Of a stretch of DNA of 64,000 bases, positions 12,237-25,800 are shown piece after piece (position 1 is the stretch's first letter; each line of letters opens with the position of its first letter). Below the pieces are notes generated by a model, which was not told the origin of the DNA, ran no database searches, and saw only the letters and a list, made by a program, of their open reading frames with translations. The stretch covers positions 2,604,001-2,668,000 of the forward strand of contig OZ004592.1 of assembly GCA_963924555.1 (NCBI GenBank), in the 5' to 3' direction. A program made the position numbers and the translations under genes. The DNA is from Crambe crambe. Its lineage: Eukaryota > Porifera > Demospongiae > Poecilosclerida > Crambeidae.

Positions 12237-13490
12237 TTGCTTGAATACCTTCGTTATTATGATTGTGTGTCAGTGCTACTTATTACACAAAGTATACTTG
12301 GCAATTATGCCAGTTATACAGCATCATCATGTATAGCCTGCTGCGTATAAGCACCAGGAGCAACACCACAATGGCACTTCCCAGCCTATTTATATGATTG
12401 AAGGAAGAAGTACTGTAGAGAAGGATAATGATTACAACAGTGCAGGGGGGTGCCACTTGAAACATTGGGACACAGCTGGAAGTAAAAAGATGGTGTTGCA
12501 TAAAGAATGGCATCATTATAGTGTACTGGCGCACATTAACACATAGGCCAGATGTCATTCACTTCCAGCTTAACTACATGTACTATGTATGGATATGGAA
12601 GTCCCAACGAGCACTGATCCTTTCTCTGTATAGGCAACAGTACTTAACACAGACTCACAGGCTAAAAAATTTGGTGCCACTGTATGGTAACATACAGTAC
12701 AAGTTAAAATCAAACTATTCGTGCAAAATTTAAATAATTTTATTTCGCATTTAAAGTTTGTGCTCATGCACATCAAGTAACTCGGGTTTACAGCTATAGC
12801 TAATGCATTTTTACTGTTCTTCAGTGTTTAATCTTTCAGGCTTCAAAATTATATTTTATAAGAATACAGGGTAAGCAGTCATAGCAGCTACATCTTACTG
12901 TTTCCTGAGAAAATCCAACTTCATTTTATAGCTATTAGTCCTATGGAGGGTCATGCACGTCAAGGTTTGCAGCTGGCTATTCATGCAAAAATGCAAGGCA
13001 TTGTCATGTCAGATTCAGTTGTTCTATCAGAAACGAAATTTAATTGTGCGAACATTTTGATTTTAACTTGTACATATGAATTAAAGCAGAGGGCAGTGAA
13101 CTTGACTGCTCTGACAGTGATTAGAAGAGTACTGAGACAATTTTATAAACCTGAATGTGTTCTATGTACTTGGTTACACCATGCTGAAGAGCTCCAAATA
13201 GAGCGAAACAGTCCAATTGCCACTTTCCTCTTTAACAAAGAGGGGCAATCAATCACACCATGCTTATAATGTATGCTGTGTGGTCGATTGTCCATGGTTA
13301 CCAAGTACAAAATTATATTTCATACCCCACATGCGCTGCATGCAGTGGAGGAGCAATTTGTCATAATAATAGCCATGTCTCCTCAAAGTTTCATGATCTT
13401 ATATATGTAGCTAGTCCACCCTTTGACATGTAGCTACCAAGGACTTAAGCAGGGGAGCTAGTGCTAAAAATTTAATTTAAAAAGAGAGAA
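12237..13490. other. Gene-free stretch with an inverted-repeat pair
   Basis: No convincing coding sequence is seen; an open frame at 12943-13269 has no recognisable motif. A pair of inverted repeats of about 40 bp lies at 12697-12737 and 13033-13073 (outer part GTACAAGTTAAAATCAAA), enclosing about 300 bp. This suggests a decayed TIR or foldback element. The Helitron 3' end should lie in this region, but I could not identify it. Confidence 0.45.
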
Positions 13491-14266
13491 AACAAGTAAG
13501 GGAAAAAACATTTTTAAAAAATGAAAGGTGATGTAGAACAGTGTACAAAAAAATAAAGAAACAAGGGAAGAAATTGTGGAAAGAAAAAGGTTTGGCTTAT
13601 TATCATCCCTACATCAAGCCTATGAATGGAATTATTGTAGCTAATTGACATCTACCATAATAGCTACTGGCATCTGACTATAATATTGAAACCTCCCTAA
13701 TAGTAGAATATTAGAGGCTCTCCTCTTTCAGAGGTGAAAATCTATTAGCAGTCACTCTTAGCACGTTTCAGGTTGTTGAGACTGTCCTTTCAGTACCCTT
13801 TATCAGAGGTTGAATTGTGAGCACCAAGTACATACAGTGAAATGAGTGTGTACATTCAATTGTACCAGTGAATTAAATGAATCATGAATTATGCAATTGT
13901 CCATAGTTATGCAGCCTTTTTGGTAATGAAATCAATTTAGTGGGAAAATTGAATGAATAGATGGGAAGGTGTGATGACTGTACATATACTCCATGTAATC
14001 AAGAGTATAGATAGGACATTATTGTACAGGAAGAGAAGGTGGAGGAAGAGTACAAGGTAGGGGAAGAGTATAATTATAGCTTGAATAGTCAAAGTAGCTA
14101 GCTAGCTACAATAATTCCATTCATAGGCTTGATGTAGGGATGATAATAAGCCAAACCTTTTTCTTTCCACAATTTCTTCCCTTGTTTCTTTATTTTTTTG
14201 TACACTGTTCTTTGTCATCCCTACATCATCTTTCATTTTTTTTAAATGTTTTTTCCCTTACTTGTC
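13491..14266. mobile_element. Foldback element with arms of about 150 bp
   Basis: The left arm (about 13491-13642) and right arm (about 14102-14266) are reverse complements. They share for example AAGCCAAACCTTTTTCTTTC in the right arm and its complement in the left. The loop is about 460 bp and contains no recognisable gene. The right arm overlaps the first codons of the downstream membrane protein reading frame, so the element either supplied its start or replaced its 5' end. The right arm has a short extra segment near 14215-14230 absent from the left. Confidence 0.82.
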
Positions 14267-17200
14267 ATAACTTCAATTACATTCCAATTCTGTTCAGGCA
14301 GTTCCATCCAGCCATCAGCTCTGAGGCATGTGAGTGGTTCAGATCAGTTCTTGCAGTATGATAAAAATACAACTGTAGGACATAATATTATATTCAACCA
14401 ATGCTACAATCTGTTCGTATACAACCTTCTGCATACTGAGTTGGGGCATATATATTTTGGAATCATAGGAGTGAATTTGTGTGGGCAAAGCAACATCAAT
14501 ATTATAATAGATCTATACTCTGGTCTTTTAATGAGAATGCTATTTTACTATACAGACAGTAAGCATAATGATATAACAACTGAATGCAATCTACATGTTA
14601 AATCCAATGGTTTTCAATATTTACCACTTTCACCGTCGATGGAAGAATACCTGAGCAGAATGCCTAGTAAGCTCCCAATATGGAAAATTCCAAGAGGACT
14701 TGCTTTAGTGTTAACACAGCAAAATTTTAATGCAAATGTGGATATCAGTATACCACCACAAAGTATGCCTTCGAGTCATGTCTCGGCTCTAGTTGTTTTT
14801 GTTAATGGTGTTACTAGTTCTCTCGTTTCTTTCCAAGGGCTTTCATATGATTACTGCAGAAAACCAAGATCATATTACCAATTAAGTCTGAGCGTACTTT
14901 ATTATGAAACTCCTGACTTCAACACTACTTTCAATGAGTCCAATGTCATTAAATCTCTGATAATCAAAGACACCTCATTTTTTCTAAACTTGTACAATGA
15001 TAGAACTGTGGATCCTGGATTTTTGGCATTGCTGCAAGTGATCAAGATTTCAGGCAAACTATCACACCAGATTGCAATGGAAAATATTTCCTGGTGTTCT
15101 GTATATTTGCCAAATCTTGACTGTGTAACATATCAACTTTATTCCACACGGTTATACCTATTTCATGTGCAAACCTTTAAAGAGGCACTTGGAAACTTGC
15201 ATATGAATATGGTCAATGTGCATATGAGTAAAAGTTACCGAGATACATCACCTCTTAGTGCTTCAAGTTCAGTAAATTTTGTTAATGTCAAAAATATTAC
15301 TCTGAGTGGTACTAACCACTTTGCAATTAGTGATGGTGGATCAATACTGAATGTTGTATCAAGTAATCTAATCATTACTGGTGAACTGACTGTAAGAGAT
15401 GGCTATGCATTTGAAGGTGGAGGAATAAGGCTTGACGGAACTTCCACTCTGTTTCTAAAGGAGCCTTTAAAGGCAAAGTTTATTGACAACACAGCGTATC
15501 AAGGAAGTGCTATATATGCGCCAATCCGTACATTTTTTGGTGATATTCAACAGACTCATGCTTCAATACAATTCCTACCAAGTCAGGCTTATTCACTGAA
15601 AAATATTACTGACATAAATATTACACTTCACTTCAAAGGTAATTTTAACAGCAATTTAAAATCTTCCATTTCTTTGTATATACCACAGCTGAACTTTTTA
15701 TATGATCAAAGATCGTCCAACTTCCTATTCAATCGCAGTATTTGGGATACAAACCATTTCCAGTATGCTTATACTACACTGTTTGATGCCATGCTCAAAA
15801 TGCAGAATAAAACTGACAAATACTCTTCACTTTCCAATGGGGCATGTGTACAAATTCGTAAAGAGCCATGGAATTGTGCATTCATAGATTATTGGATGAA
15901 AATTGAAGGTCCTGAAGAAGAATATGGATCAAAGGATTGTAATAAGAAATAAAAATATGTGCCAACTGTTTATGCCAATCCAGGAGAAAGAGTCGTTTCA
16001 GTGTTGTACATGAAGAATGAAAACGTCATTGTAGTGAATTGTATGGACTATGAACCCGTACAGTCCAAGAATTACCAGTTGACTAAAAGTGCTTCAAAAG
16101 TTTCTTTTAACTTTTCAAACACAGGGAAGAATCATTCATATTATTACATTGTTATCACAAATGCTGAGGTCCAGGAGTTAAGAGCTCCAATTGTGCGAGT
16201 GATTGTGAAACCAACATGCCCCCTTGGATTTCGCCTAAATGATGAGGGTAAATGTATTTGTTTGCTAGCGAAGTTTAAATGTGATATTAACACTCAAACC
16301 ATTACTAGCCCAGAAGGATACTGGATTAGTTACAGCAACTCTTCCTTGATGTTCACCAGTAACTGCCCACCAAACTATTGTAATTCTAAATTCCACAGTT
16401 TAAATCTGGACAACTCCACTGCCGATTCCTCTTGTCAAAGTCATCGCACTGGAGTCATGTGTGGTACTTGCTATAGTTCAGTTTTTGGATCTGACATATG
16501 TTTAGAGGACTGCAGCCACATCTATCTCTTAACTCTCCCCGTGTATGCTTTAGCTGGACTTATTCTTGTGGTGATTCTCTTTGTACTTAAGCTTACAGTG
16601 GCCATTGGCACTATCAATGGAGTAGTATTCTATGCCAACATATTAGGATTATCACTAGACAGACTGACAGAGAATTACAACCATGAGGTGTACTTGTCCG
16701 TCTTTCACATTGTGATCTCACTACTCAATTTGGAGCTGGGTTTCCCTCTGTGCTTTTATGAAGGAATGAGTACAACTGCTAAGGTTGGATATCAGTTCAT
16801 ATTTCCTGTCTACATATGGAGCATTGTCATTGGAATCATAATAGTATCAAATTACTCCATCAGAGTTTCCAACCTCATTGCAGGCTCGTCTGTCCAAGTT
16901 CTTGCTACCCTGTTTTATCTTTCATTTTCTAAAGTTCTACGAACAGTGATTGATATTTTCAGTCCTTCCACTCTTCACTTGATGACCTACAATTCTAGCA
17001 ACGACTCTTACACCTACAGCGAAAAAATAGTGTGGTTTTACAATGGTGATGAAGATTACGGCCATGGAATACATGGTTTCTATATATTTCTCGCAACAGC
17101 ATTCGTCGTACTGTTCTTACTTCCATACACTATCCTCGTGACTTTCTCCTACTGCTTCATGAGATTTCGACTTGTCAACAGGTTCAAGCCCTTGATCGAT

Positions 17201-17692
17201 GCTTATGGTGGTCCATTCAAGGATAATTTGAAGTTTTGGTTTGGATTCCGTCTCTGGTTGACCATCTTGCTTTTCTCGGTCAGTAGTGCTTTGCAGGGGG
17301 ATAACTCACACACTGTTTTCATTTTCATATATGTAACTGTTTTGATATTTATCCTTATCCAAGCTTTCGTAAATCCTTTCCGATCATCTCCTGTCTCGCT
17401 AGTAGACATGTTTTTTATGCTGGATTACTGGCTTATAATTGGATTTTACTTATACTCTGAGCCCAAGGCACTTGTTTACTTGCTGAGTTCAGCAATCTTT
17501 GTCACGATTGTTATTCTTCTCTCCCATTTCTTCTATGTCTTCATCTACACCAAGTATCAAAGAGCATTTCTTCAGCTGAAGATGCGGATTCAGAATGGAT
17601 ATGCTGAAGTTGATAATCAAGTTGATGATGAAGATGATAATCAAGTTTTTGAGGCAGCTGAAAATCGTCATCCACCTCATGACACTTATTGA
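14246..17692 (+). pseudogene. Beta-helix-like ectodomain / multi-pass membrane protein, split by one in-frame TAA
   Basis: One frame runs from ATG 14246 to the TGA ending at 17692 with a single stop, TAA at 15950-15952, giving halves of 568 and 577 residues. The first half has a hydrophobic start (MFFPLLVITSITFQFCSGSS), many N-glycosylation sites and short repeats like a right-handed beta-helix (for example GGIRLDGTSTLFL, IDNTAYQGSAIYA). The second half has a cysteine-rich juxtamembrane part (CPLGFRL..CICL, CGTCYSSVFGSDICLEDC). It then has at least seven hydrophobic segments, the first being LLTLPVYALAGLILVVILFV, and an acidic tail. I know this architecture as an uncharacterised family common in sponges and some other early animals; its function is unknown. 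The true 5' end is uncertain: TTCTGTTCAG ending at 14297 is a good splice acceptor, so an upstream exon may exist. The stop may be a real nonsense mutation, readthrough or a base-call error. Confidence 0.75.
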
Positions 17693-18203
17693 TTTGTTCG
17701 TGTGTGTGTGTGTGAGAGAGAAACAGTTCATATCTTTTGTTATTGTTGGTGTTTTTGTTTTTATTTTGTTATTTTTGTTTTTGGCTGTAGTTATCAGGCT
17801 AACTTGTGCAGAGGATGAACAGGAGCTAAAATTTTTTTATGGTATATACAATATTTTCTTTCCTTTTATTTTAATATTTTTCTTATAACAGTTATTGTAT
17901 TATTACTGATGGTTTTCATATTCTTGATATTAAAAACTATAAATCACGGCTTTAGGTGGGAGGGAGTTCACTATGTATGTATAGATAAGGGGGAAACATT
18001 CTACATCACAAAGCATATGCTGATGGTGAGAGTAATGACTATAAGAGGTAAACACAGTGCTTACAGAATCATGTATATAATATAATGTTTGGTATTATCA
18101 TGCATTCAGTTCATAAAACTGTTATTAAAGAACAGAGATTTAAAAAAATGACATAAGTAACAAATAAACACAACACAGATACAACACAGGAGAAGATAAA
18201 GCT
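17693..18203. other. AT-rich stretch between convergent genes
   Basis: AT-rich sequence separates the convergent ends of the membrane protein gene and the minus-strand kinase. The inverted-duplication boundary is at about 18123. No coding feature is seen. Confidence 0.5.
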
Positions 18204-21200
18204 CTATTGCTCAGTGTCTTGATATGCACCTTCAGCTGCTGATACGTAGTAGTCTTCCAGCAATGCTTTCAAGGATTCAAACGTAGGTCTATCGTCGGCC
18301 TCTGACTTCCAACAGCTCACCATAATGTTGTACAGGGCTTCAGGACAGCCTTCGGGACAGGGCATGCGATACCCTCGATCCACGGCCTCTAAAACTTGTC
18401 GATTATTCATCCCCGGGTACGGCATGGCCCCTTTTGTTATCACTTCTGATATTGTCACCCCAAACGACCAGACGTCGGATTTAATACTGAAGCGGTTGTA
18501 GAGGGCAGCTTCAGGAGCTGTCCACTTGATGGGGAACTTTGTTCCTTCCCGAGGGTTGTAGATGTCTTCCTTGATGACACGGGCTAGGCCAAAGTCTGCT
18601 ACTTTACAGACATTGCCTTCGCCAACCAGGATATTGCGAGCAGCAAGGTCACGGTGGATGTACGAATGCTCCTCCAAGTAACACATACCTATTTGGGGGG
18701 GGTATAGGGTCAGTATGTATCATGAGTTTTGATGTTTAATTTTCATGGTTTCAGGTTTCTATAATTATTTCCTGAGGCAGAGCAAGAAATTTAATTTTTG
18801 TGGGATATTTTTGTGGGGCTAATTTTTTGTGGTTTGGAACAAGGAATTTATATGCTGCACACTAATTTTTTGAGCACGAAAATTTAACCCCATAAATTTT
18901 TTGCGTTATACAGTAGCTAATCAATTTCTATCTGGGATGTCACATGATTATGTTACATGATTATGTCAAATGATTGTCACATGATTATTTCACTTACCAG
19001 AAGCAATCTGAGCAATCATGTCAATGAGCTGGTGCATGGTGAGGGACTGTCCTGATCCATGTCGGAGGTACTCGAGGAGACTGCCATGTTTCATCAGCTC
19101 TGTAATGATGTAGATGGGCTCCTCCAGCGTGCACACAGCATACAGCTGCAACAGGTTGGGATGCTGGATCTTCTTCATCACCTGGGCCTCTGCCACAAAG
19201 TCCTTCACCTCCATTGTGCCTGGTAAACAGAAGAGGTTGGTAAATCATACTGTATGTAACTCTCGGGAGTTTGTTTACATGTTTGCCAATCTAACTCCTA
19301 CTGTAGGTTGAATTTCTAATGGCAAAGCAGAGATTTTTTGCTTGGGGGGGGGGGGGGGGGGGAGAGAATTGTATGGATGACATGTATGCTGAATGTCAGA
19401 TCTGTGTTAGGAGCTTATTATCTATACTTTAATTTTGCGCTTGCTATCCTGAATTCTTATTGTCATCAAGACATGCATATTAAACTTTCCTGTGACTCAG
19501 TCTCCTAGCTATGTTGTTCCCAATAGTATCAATTTATGGGGGCTCTAGGTTTACGACCTCTGTACTAATCCCTGCAAAGAGTCATCAAAATACTTGTTAC
19601 CTGTCTTGAGCGTTTTTATGGCCACAGGAGTCGACTCATTCCATAGTCCAGACCACACCTCCCCGAAGTTTCCTTGTCCAAGCTTCTTATCGAACTGGAG
19701 AGTTGATCGATCTATTTCCCACTCATCTCTGTAGCAGGTGAGTATATCAAACATGGTAAAGGGTAATCTCTGGAATGAGGGGTTTACTGAACCTAGTACC
19801 TATGAAGGTATGATATATTATGGGCATCTCCTATCATTAGTGCAATGGGTGTAATGGGGAATGGTATTTCCTATCATTAATGTAATGGGTGAGTGCCATT
19901 GCAATGGGTGAGTGTATTCTCTAGTCTAGCTTTAATTACAGGGTGTCAATTTCCTATCATTAGTGTAATGGGGTGAGTGGTCCTATCATTAGTGTAATGG
20001 GGTGAGTGGTCCTATCATTAGTGTAATGGGGTGAGTGGTCCTATCATTAAGTATGAGAGACTCACTTGTACGAGAGTCCGACAGTACGAGGCATATTGAT
20101 ACGGGGACATGGGGTAACCAACTGATGTGCCAATCCATCTGAATCCTCCATATAGTGCTGAACCAAATCCTGCAACATTATATAAGGTACGTAAAATTAT
20201 TTTTTAAAAAGAAATCTATTAAAAACACATCCAGGAAATTCCAACAGTCAAGCCATAGGATTCTTAATTATATCATGTCCAGGATGTTACTTGCAAATAT
20301 TGCTCTGTAGGAAACACTGTGAATGAACTGATTGGTGTCATAGGAACACTGTGAATGAACTGATCAGTACCAGTGGAATCATGCTGTTTGGAAACACGCA
20401 TCATCACATTAGGCATAGCTTGGAGTCAGAGAGGTTGCTCGGTTACCACTTGGTACTAGATTAAGCAATGTTAGTACAAGAGAATTCATCGCTATGTTAC
20501 TACTGGGGAACTTATCCTCATGCCGATATCATAAAATACGACCTCCAAAAGCACACACACATTCAGCTGATTTATAAATGAGTCAATGGAATCAATTACC
20601 CCCTATTGTGTACAAACTCGGGGCTGTTTATTTGTCTCATAACTCTTTGACACACACAAAATGATCAGCAAAACAGTGGTCAATATTGTCTCGACTTTGT
20701 ACGGAAGAATGTGCCTGATCTGAATTAGTAAACAATGGATCAAGTTTCACATAATACAGTTACACCTCATGTCTTTCAAGGATACTAACTAGCCACTCTT
20801 ATAGCTAATGGAGTTACACAGATCTTTATAACACAAACAATTACAAGGCAGAAAATGTATGGCCCAATATAATATGATATACCTGCCACACACCTCTCTT
20901 CTTTCTAGACCCGCTGGCTACACCTCTCTTGATACACTCCCCTCACGCCTCTCTTGATACACTTCCCTCACACCTCTCCTGATATACTCCCCTCACACCT
21001 CTCTTGATATGCCCCCTCCAAATGTGAAACATGTTTCCTTCTATTTTATACTCCAATGTTTACATATCTACATACCACTCCATTCACCCACACCATTACC
21101 CATTGAATCAGCCACACAAAACATCCACCAGTCAGCACACTTCCCATACCACTCATCACATATTTATAAACAGTACCACAAGTTCCCAATGTCCACCCTC

Positions 21201-22811
21201 GTCCTTCATATAAAGTACAGACAAGTTCCCAACATGTTCACCCTCGTCCTTCATATAAAGTACAGACAAGTTCCCAACATGTTCACCCTCGTCCTTCATA
21301 TAAAGTACAGACAAGTTCCCAACATGTTCACCCTCGTCCTTCATATAAAACACGCACAACACACAACAGTACTACATACATAATTGCTACGGCTCTAAAG
21401 TACCCTCGTGTTGGTCTCCTCCCCCCTCCCCCCTCCCTCCCCCCTTCATACCTGCAGTGTTCTGAAGGTGACTCTGCTGGCTATGAAGTATCCTCCATCA
21501 TCCAACTTTCTTATACGATAGTGCTTGATCCCTTCCCCATCACGAATTGACAGTGACAGAGAATTCTTCTGACTGGAACTTGTGCGAATCAAGAATGTCC
21601 CATTGACATTCCCAGCAAATAGTAACCACTTCTCGGCCTCTCCACGGGGGATGTCCCCGAAATACCAGCTGCAAAAGGCAACAAAGGGGGAGAGAGGATA
21701 AATCATTGCTATTGGGGTACATAGAAGTGTCCGAGTGGGAGGGGCTGTGTGCTACTATTTGTTCATGTGGTAAGACTTCAGGACACTCCTCCACCCCACA
21801 CACACGCACACAAATACATCAAAGAGAAAAAGTCACATGACCAATCAACAAAAATATCACCAAGCTACTTGAGATGACTTTGCAATGGTTTCTCATTCAA
21901 GAAAGTGTGTGAAAGTGAAAGTCTCTGTCCAATCTTTGCAGTGCATCTTACACATGCATGCACATGCCATGATACATATACAACCACACCACAGTACAAC
22001 CACATACATGCACATGCCATAATACAACACCAGAGTATAACCACATACATGCATACACAGTCCATGATACATATACAACCACATAGCTACATGCACAGGC
22101 CATGATACATGTACAACTACACCACAGTACAACCACGTACATCCACATGTCATGTACACCACACCACACCACAGTACAAACATGTACAGGCCATGATACA
22201 TGTACAACCATGTACACACACCATAGGCAGTGGAACAGGTCAGGCCAGTCAGGCCCAGGCCTGACCAATATTTTGGGAAAAGAAGGTTAATTATCAAGTA
22301 GCTATCAATCAAAAACAAAAGAAAGATGCTCAAATATAACAAATTGTAGAGCTTCAGTGGTCTGTGGGATTACATTTCAATTTCGGGCCTGGCCAATCGA
22401 ATCTTGCTTCCAACACCTCTGCACACAGGCCATGAATGATGTACACACCACAGCACATGTTGCACACTACACCACCCATCACCCTTACATGTAGACCCAC
22501 CCTACAGCTGCATAGACCACACCCTACAACTGTGTATTGGAGTGACACACACAGAGTTGTAACAACTTGAGATCCCTTATGCTATGCACGTTGGATACAT
22601 ACATACATACATACATACATACATACATACATACGTAGCTGTGGTGAATCGGATTGGGTCATTGGTTAAGAGCAATTGGTTATGTATCTATGAATGTGGC
22701 ATGTATGTATGTATGTATGTATGTATGTATGTATGTATGTATGTATGTATGCATGTATGGATTCCTCCAAACCAACGACCTTCCAACAACCTCCTATTCT
22801 GCATAGCATAT
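18123..22811 (-). repeat. Right arm of the large inverted duplication
   Basis: This is the reverse complement of 1-4881 and carries the kinase 3' exons and their introns. It continues at least to the point corresponding to window position 1 (about 22811, the (ATGT)n tract and a GCATAGCATATC string). What lies beyond cannot be compared because the partner arm leaves the window. It has four 45 bp units and three 29 bp units against three and four in the left arm, and a poly-G tract at about 19347-19361 absent from the left arm. Confidence 0.92.
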
Positions 22812-25800
22812 CACTAGTGCCTGTCCTATTGCTCTGAACCAATGACCCCCAACAAGAGTATGTAACATATCTTGGGATGCTGTGCTCTAAACCAACGACT
22901 CTTGTCACTGTGGCACCTTGTTGTGCGGTCTCTTAAAACAATGGCTGCCTGAATTAGGGGAGAAGTACATAAACCTGTTTATTCATCACCATGGTGCTAA
23001 TCTTCCTGTTAATGGGAAGAGAGGGTGACTACAGGTTCATAACAGATTCCAATTGATAACACACAAAGCTGTGTACTCGAGGACTGTCCACTTGATAACA
23101 CTTTCATTATATAAAGCTGTGTACTTGAGGACATCCAGAATGTGTCAACAATACCGCATCACATCTGGCCGGACATCTCTACTAAACATTGAAAAACATC
23201 AAAAAACATGAGAAGCCGTCTACATACCACTTATGCTTAAATTATTATTAATTTGCTACTTAATGAACTTTCTATATTAGTATGGGGCAATGATTCGACT
23301 GTTACACTTAATATGAGCAGTGTTCCAGTGTAGGGAGAGAGTACTAGTATGGGCAGTGAGTGTAGGGAAGACTTGATCGGTGAAGAGAGTATTTTGTTGA
23401 TCTAGTATGGGCAGTGTAATTCCAAGTATGTGTAACTGAGCAGGGTGTATGTATCACCGTGGAAACAGGATAACTCTATACCTTTAAGACTGACTCAAGT
23501 GGCATAGAGTAACATCCCAGATTTTTTAAAAATCATCTCAGTCACAATCCTCCGTTATCAATATGTTGACTCCCTGACTGTTCATGACCCCTTGGCTCTA
23601 CATAATCTCCTACTAGGGAAATGCAAGCATTATGAGCTTACCCAAGGTCATCACAAAAACAAAAAAACAAAACAAAAAACAACAATAAACAAACAAACAA
23701 AAACAACAACAACAAACTGTAAATATTAAAACATACAGCCAACTCGCTAGTGTGGGGCTTGCTTCGTTCACCCCTAGCTGGAAAAGTGTAGCAAGTACAT
23801 AGGGGGTTCATTTGCAAATTTGGGGGAGTCCACATTGAGGGGTTCCAGTGTATTCATGATCAGAGAATATTAGGCCCAGACACAGGCCCATCCTGAATTT
23901 AGTTACTCAGTCAGCACTTCCACTCGCAGCTACATAGGCATAGCAACTGATGACATTCTGTTCAAAAACTCTCCATCATAAGTGCAACATTAGTCAAAAT
24001 TACAAACAGTCAGGAGGCCAAGATTACTAGTCAGGGGGTCGAGATTACTAACAGGGGGTTATGGGGTCAACATTATTAACAATGGGTTATAACAGTCAGG
24101 GGATCAGTATTCAGTCGAAGGGGGTCAATGTGAGTTAGAGATAAGACTCCACACTGTGTACAGTGCTTTGCAGGTTGGTTGGCACTCTGCTGACTTCCCA
24201 CTCACCAGTTGTAGCATTCTGTTAAAGTAATTGTATGTAGAGCTAAGTTAGTTATTCATAGTTGTCTTAGGTGTTTAGCTATATAAGTACAACTGGCAGA
24301 GTGGAAAGTAGAGCAGAGTGCCAACCAACTTGCAAAGCACTGTATCGTGGGGGAACTGTGTGCAAATTAGAAAATTGCAGTCTCACACATGCACACACAA
24401 ATCATAGCCTGAAGCATGTGATGCAAGGGACCGATTAAGTGGTTGACTGCAACCACTGTGACACTGGAAGTACAAAGGTTGATGTACTGCTTCTGAATCA
24501 ATCTGAACTCAACAGACAGAGGGTAATTAAGAATGCTACGACATCATACACCATATCATCTGACCAAAATGATTATAAAGATAAAAGTGATGCATGTAAT
24601 AAGGTTTTTGTACCTACTGAGAGGCTGTTTGTACCTACTGAACATGTAATAAGGTCGTTTGTACCTACTGAGAGGTTGTTTGTACCTACTTGAGCATGTC
24701 CCATAGATCTATTTTTAATGACCAACAGGAAATTGTTACCATCTGATTGGCTGGCATTATCTCTCGAGTCATTTGAATGTACTGGCCAACAGAGTCATAA
24801 ATGTTATCATAACTACGTACACCTACACCTGCCACTACAGGACAAGTTATCAGGACATATTAAGTGTATATCATAAGTGTACAGCTGCCTGCACAGGATA
24901 CAGGACACTTTGTTAAGTGTACAGGATGGCCTCGTCCTCCCAGGCCCTCTTTTTAGTTATGATTGTGGAGGGCCTGGTACGTGAAGTCACAGGGGGATAG
25001 AACCGTCTAATTGGGCGTGGGCAGTGCATGAAAGCATTATGACCCTGCCCGTGCATTTAGGCTATGGATTGGAGTGACTACAGGATCGACCTAAAGGACC
25101 AGGTGTTCAGAAGAACTTCTGCTGGTTCGCTACAACAAAATGACCATTTCGTTATGGCCATACAACCAAGAACTTACTAGAATTCTGAGGCCAATCTATA
25201 TTATGATCCAAAAAGGATGAACAAAATCTAGACTACTAGATAGTTTACTATCTAACGATAAGCAGCTCCAATACTATCTGCTGCTAGGCTAGCAAAGCGT
25301 ATAGCAACACTCGAATTCAGTGGCAGCTCAATGCCTCTTCTTTTCTTAGGCCTGGCCATGTGCTCGTACGTGGTGGTCATAGCACCGATTCGTCATGGTG
25401 ACGTTTGCGATGGGAATGTGTTTCCTTGGACACACCCACACTTAGTATGGTTTCTAGATATTTTCACGTACCAGACCCTCCACAATCATAATTCGGACCT
25501 GGGGACGAGGCTATGTACAGGACACGTTATTCATTATGTGTACAGCTGCCACTATGAGTATCATAAACTGTCAGAGCCAATTATTGGTTGGCAAGGGTAC
25601 CGGGTGACCCTATTCTTGAATTACAGAGTGTTCAGTGGGAGGATATTAGAAATAATCAACCAATCAAGAGATCAATACATTAAGTTGCTTCTCATAATTA
25701 TGCACACACTGCTATAATCATGTTACCATAGAAATGTCAGAAGTTAAGGCAAGGCACCCCTGCACTTTGTACTCTGCTTTATGCAGACAGCATTATTTAT

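Noticed and set aside
12943..13269. Possible 108-residue gene after the Helitron
   Set aside because: No recognisable motif, and one side overlaps an inverted-repeat pair.
25331..25717. 128-residue open frame
   Set aside because: Overlaps the 24927-25513 element and its flank, has no known domain, and lies in a kinase intron.
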